Shown here: positions 61,414-64,000 of the stretch, in pieces
Position numbering within the stretch: the stretch's first letter is position 1
Layout: each line of letters opens with the position of its first letter
Assembly (NCBI GenBank): GCA_026874595.1
Contig: CM049307.1
Coordinates: forward strand, 28,802,362 to 28,866,361
Length of the DNA: 64,000 bases
From: Sipunculus nudus
Taxonomy: Eukaryota; Annelida; Sipuncula; Golfingiida; Sipunculidae
Reading direction: 5' to 3'
Position numbers and translations under genes: made by a program
The notes under the pieces: generated by a model
The model's database searches: none
What the model was told of the DNA's origin: nothing
What the model saw: the letters and a program-made list of their open reading frames with translations, nothing else

Positions 61414-61724
61414 CTAGCAATTACCCGTGCTACGCACGGTTCTGGGCGAGCATTTAGTTCTAATGTCAAATAGTCTGTCATAGTTTCATGTCTTGGGTGT
61501 ACAATGTTACTGTCTCTTTGAATCCGACATTTGGTATAAGTGTTCTGTCTCTGAGTTAACCTTGTGTCGGAGTCTGAATGCCCTGGACGAATACGTTCTT
61601 GTCCGAATGGTGGAATGTCTTCGGACAAACCCGGAGCATATGTATGTCAAAAATCGCGGCAAACCGTAGTGTCAGAGGAGACATGTAAATTCACACAAAT
61701 CGCGTTACGCTATTAATATATAGA
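61414..61724 (-). mobile_element. Non-autonomous Helitron (complete, 311 bp)
   Basis: Read on the minus strand, the element begins TCTATATATTAATAGCG (5' TC) and ends with the hairpin CCGTGC-GTA-GCACGG (61425-61439), seven bases, and then CTAG, a CTRR-type 3' end. The base before the 5' end is A and the base after CTAG is T, as expected for Helitron insertion between A and T, with no target duplication. No Rep/helicase is encoded. An 87-codon minus-strand frame inside (61365-61628, running past the 3' end) has no domain I recognise. A second copy of the 5' end lies at 63367-63487. Confidence 0.75.
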
Positions 61725-63366
61725 TCCATTATATGCATGGTGTTATGCATAAAACTCCAATTGGAGCCGAGAGGTTGGCAGGAGAATTTTCGAAGAATTT
61801 GATATGCTTAATAAATCATTTTTATATGAAAATATATATTATGCTGAACATCGCCATTTATAGTTGCCCTCCGCGCCCGTGAATCCGCCAGTAAAGGAAC
61901 CTGTTATCTTGCATGGTAGTACTGTACAGCGCTGAGACGTGATCTCGATAATTGCATTCCGGTTATAACGCACAAAAACTGAGCACTCACATGGTCGGGC
62001 AATCCCGCTGCGCAAAAGTTCGTGGTAGCATAATATTATGTGGTACATTTAATGGCTGTATATATTTTTTAATATCACGCACTCCTTTCTGTTTGAAAGC
62101 TGAGCCAATGTTTTCCAGTGAGACAGTCACTGCGTTCAGGCAGTGTGTTAAACCCGGATCCCACTCCGGATCCCGGAACCCAAGAAAAATTTGTAATTCT
62201 TAAACTCTCATGGTAATTTGTCCAGATATTTTAGCATAATCGTATCTAAAGACATATTTTATATTATGTTTGGTTAAAACATAAAAAAATTGTCTGTTTT
62301 GCAACAAAATTTGATAATAAAAAAACACTTACGGACCCTGGGGCACGGATTACACGGACCCCGTTTTCTCGTTGTTTTACCATTTCTTTAGTACTTTAAT
62401 ACATACATGTATTTGACATCACGTTTAGCCATGACACATTTGTGATTTATTATTGTGTTTGTATCTGTATTTTTACATTTCTGTCTCAGTTTTATTCATA
62501 ATTTTATATTTGCTATTTATTTCATTTGTGTAGCGGTTTAAAAAGTATTATAATTTAAAACATTTACAAAATCATTATTTTGGAACCTGTAGTTGCATTA
62601 AATGCAAGTAATCAACAATTCCTTTCGGTATTTATATTATTGCCATCTTTAAAATTGCATGGTTGTTATGAACGGAGCACAAAACCTGTTGTTATGTGGA
62701 AGTGCTCTGATATATCAGTCTCAGGTCCGCTCAACTGTTAGTGCACTTCAAATTATATCTCCCCCACTGTGTCCGCCCTATTATATTTTCATTTAAAATA
62801 ACAAATATTATATTTAGTGTGTGACATGAGTGCTATTTTTGTCCTCTTTTAGTCATAAATAAAAATATTAGCGGTGGTTACTGGGGTCCGTCAAAATTTA
62901 ACAATCGGCAAATTCAAGTAAATCAGGTCCGTCTTCATCGAAATATTTTTGTAATTATAAATCTTTCAGTGAATCGGTCATTTAACATTTAGGGACTTTG
63001 CTCTGTCCTTACATCATCAATAGTGGTGTTTTTATCGGTATAAATAATGGAAAATGAGGAAATAGATTTATGGGGTCAGGGGACCGTGGGGTTCGGGTTT
63101 TACACACTACCCTGCATTCACTATTCACTTTCATTCTTTGAAAGATCCCCCTTTTGAGCATTTTGCTCACGCGAGATCTCCTTGTGCACAATAGACCTTT
63201 TCGCTGCGCGCAGGTTGCCTTTTGAGAAACTCTGTCCCGCCATCAAACACTCTGTGGCCATTGTGTTACCAGGCCCGAAGACACAAAGAAAAGAGGCGCC
63301 CGCGGGGGAGCAAATATTAAAATTATTAATTATCCACGTTATACACAAATATTGCAAATAAAAGTG
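61725..63366. other. Non-coding DNA between two Helitron 5' ends
   Basis: AT-rich with two GC-richer patches near 61850-62170 and 63050-63310. Short frames there (for example minus 63121-63357) have no recognisable domains. Because both flanking Helitron pieces have the same orientation, this DNA could lie inside a larger composite Helitron, but no marker proves it. Confidence 0.4.
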
Positions 63367-63487
63367 GGTGGAATCTCTTCGGACAAACCCTGAGCATATG
63401 TATGTCAGAAATCACGGCAATCCGTACTGCGGTATCAGAGGAGATACGGAAAATCACAAAAATCGCCTTACGCTATTAATATATAGA
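63367..63487 (-). mobile_element. Helitron 5' end, second copy (truncated)
   Basis: On the minus strand it starts TCTATATATTAATAGCG, preceded by A, and follows the first ~116 bases of the 61414-61724 element, through GACATACATATGCTC and GTTTGTCCGAAGA to CCACC. Similarity then stops. No hairpin plus CTRR end is seen next to it, so the copy is truncated or continues as a different element. The copies differ at several positions and by a small insertion, so they are not a very recent duplication. Confidence 0.7.
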
Positions 63488-63700
63488 TAATGTAATAACA
63501 TACAGAAAACAGAAACTGTCCAAAAGATCTTGCATACCATGGCTTAACGGACACAGATGTTACCTTTTACTGTCTTTTTTCTAATTTTTACATTCATCTT
63601 CCTTCCAAAGACCACCTTGACTTTGTGAATCAGATGTCTTACCAGCATACATTTTGAAAATCACAAATAAGTAAACATGAGAACCTAAGTGCCTCTAGCG
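63488..63700. other. Unique AT-rich non-coding DNA
   Basis: Nothing recognisable. Confidence 0.5.
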
Positions 63701-63840
63701 CTTACATTCATGATGCCTTATTCTTACACTTCCGGTCATGATGCCTTATTCTTACACTTCCGGTCATGACGCCTTATTCTTACACTTCCGGTCATGATGC
63801 CATATTTTTACACTTCCAGTCAAGTTTCTTTATTTTTACA
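63701..63840. repeat. 28-bp minisatellite
   Basis: CATGATGCC recurs at 63709, 63737, 63765 (as CATGACGCC) and 63793, each 28 bases apart, with TTATTCTTACACTTCCGGT between. There are about four and a half copies and the right edge is decayed. Confidence 0.95.
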
Positions 63841-64000
63841 TATGGTTGACCATGCATACGAACAGTCATAGCTGCGCGGGTTACGAGAAGTGAGCTTTCA
63901 TTTGGCCAGCGTCTTTGGTCTATTTTTGCGCCGTTTTTCCTTGCGTCTTTTGTGACACATGGTTTTGCATCTCGCTTTTTTACCACGTGTGTACCCTATT
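63841..64000. other. Unique non-coding DNA at the window edge
   Basis: A minus-strand frame (63792-63986) overlaps the minisatellite and has no recognisable domain. Confidence 0.45.

Overview
The window looks like a piece of a large, AT-rich invertebrate nuclear genome, most likely a bivalve or related lophotrochozoan. The signs are long gene-free stretches, many TA, AAT/ATT, GA/CT and poly-C/poly-G microsatellites, many minisatellites, and small DNA transposons. A diverged ~140-bp repeat built around GACCTTGACCTT and a tail with a CTCATCGGGCC/GGCCGGATGAG hairpin both resemble repeats I recall from bivalve sequences. That taxon call is inference; no gene in the window confirms it.

I find no protein-coding gene I can support. 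Open frames are short (mostly 60-110 codons) and have no recognisable domains. The longer ones lie inside tandem arrays whose unit happens to lack stop codons. No rRNA and no intact tRNA was seen. The window is best read as an intergenic desert or a very large intron.

Layout. 1-8.3 kb: unique AT-rich DNA with islands of more balanced base composition, an AAT/ATT palindrome and a TA run. 8.4-10.4 kb: the ~140-bp GACCTTGACCTT repeat, then a 40/41-bp minisatellite. 10.4-17.7 kb: unique DNA with two GC-richer islands. 17.7-18.5 kb: a 26-bp minisatellite with a 182-bp higher-order period. 22.1-22.6 kb: a foldback element whose ~152-bp inverted arms each carry a tRNA-like A box, B box and T-run. 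25.3-25.8 kb: small mixed repeats. 27.4-28.7 kb: an array of 59-bp monomers in a 118-bp higher-order unit. 32.8-35.3 kb: a 37-bp array that decays at its right edge. 38.7 kb: a probable hAT-like MITE. 40.3 kb: a mobile-element tail. 47.3-47.9 kb: a ~42-bp minisatellite containing cAMP-response-element palindromes. 53.9-54.2 kb: a hAT-type MITE with an 8-bp target duplication. 55.5-55.9 kb: a nearly identical 198-bp tandem duplication. 60.9 kb: a decayed tRNA-derived sequence. 61.4-61.7 and 63.4-63.5 kb: a complete small Helitron and a second copy of its 5' end. 63.7-63.8 kb: a 28-bp minisatellite.

The remaining stretches are unique non-coding DNA. Several balanced-composition islands (about 6.6-7.0, 13.8-14.3, 36.0-36.9, 44.3-44.9, 46.0-46.4 and 48.2-48.8 kb) stand out from their AT-rich surroundings. 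They are candidates for conserved regulatory elements, but only a cross-species alignment could show this.
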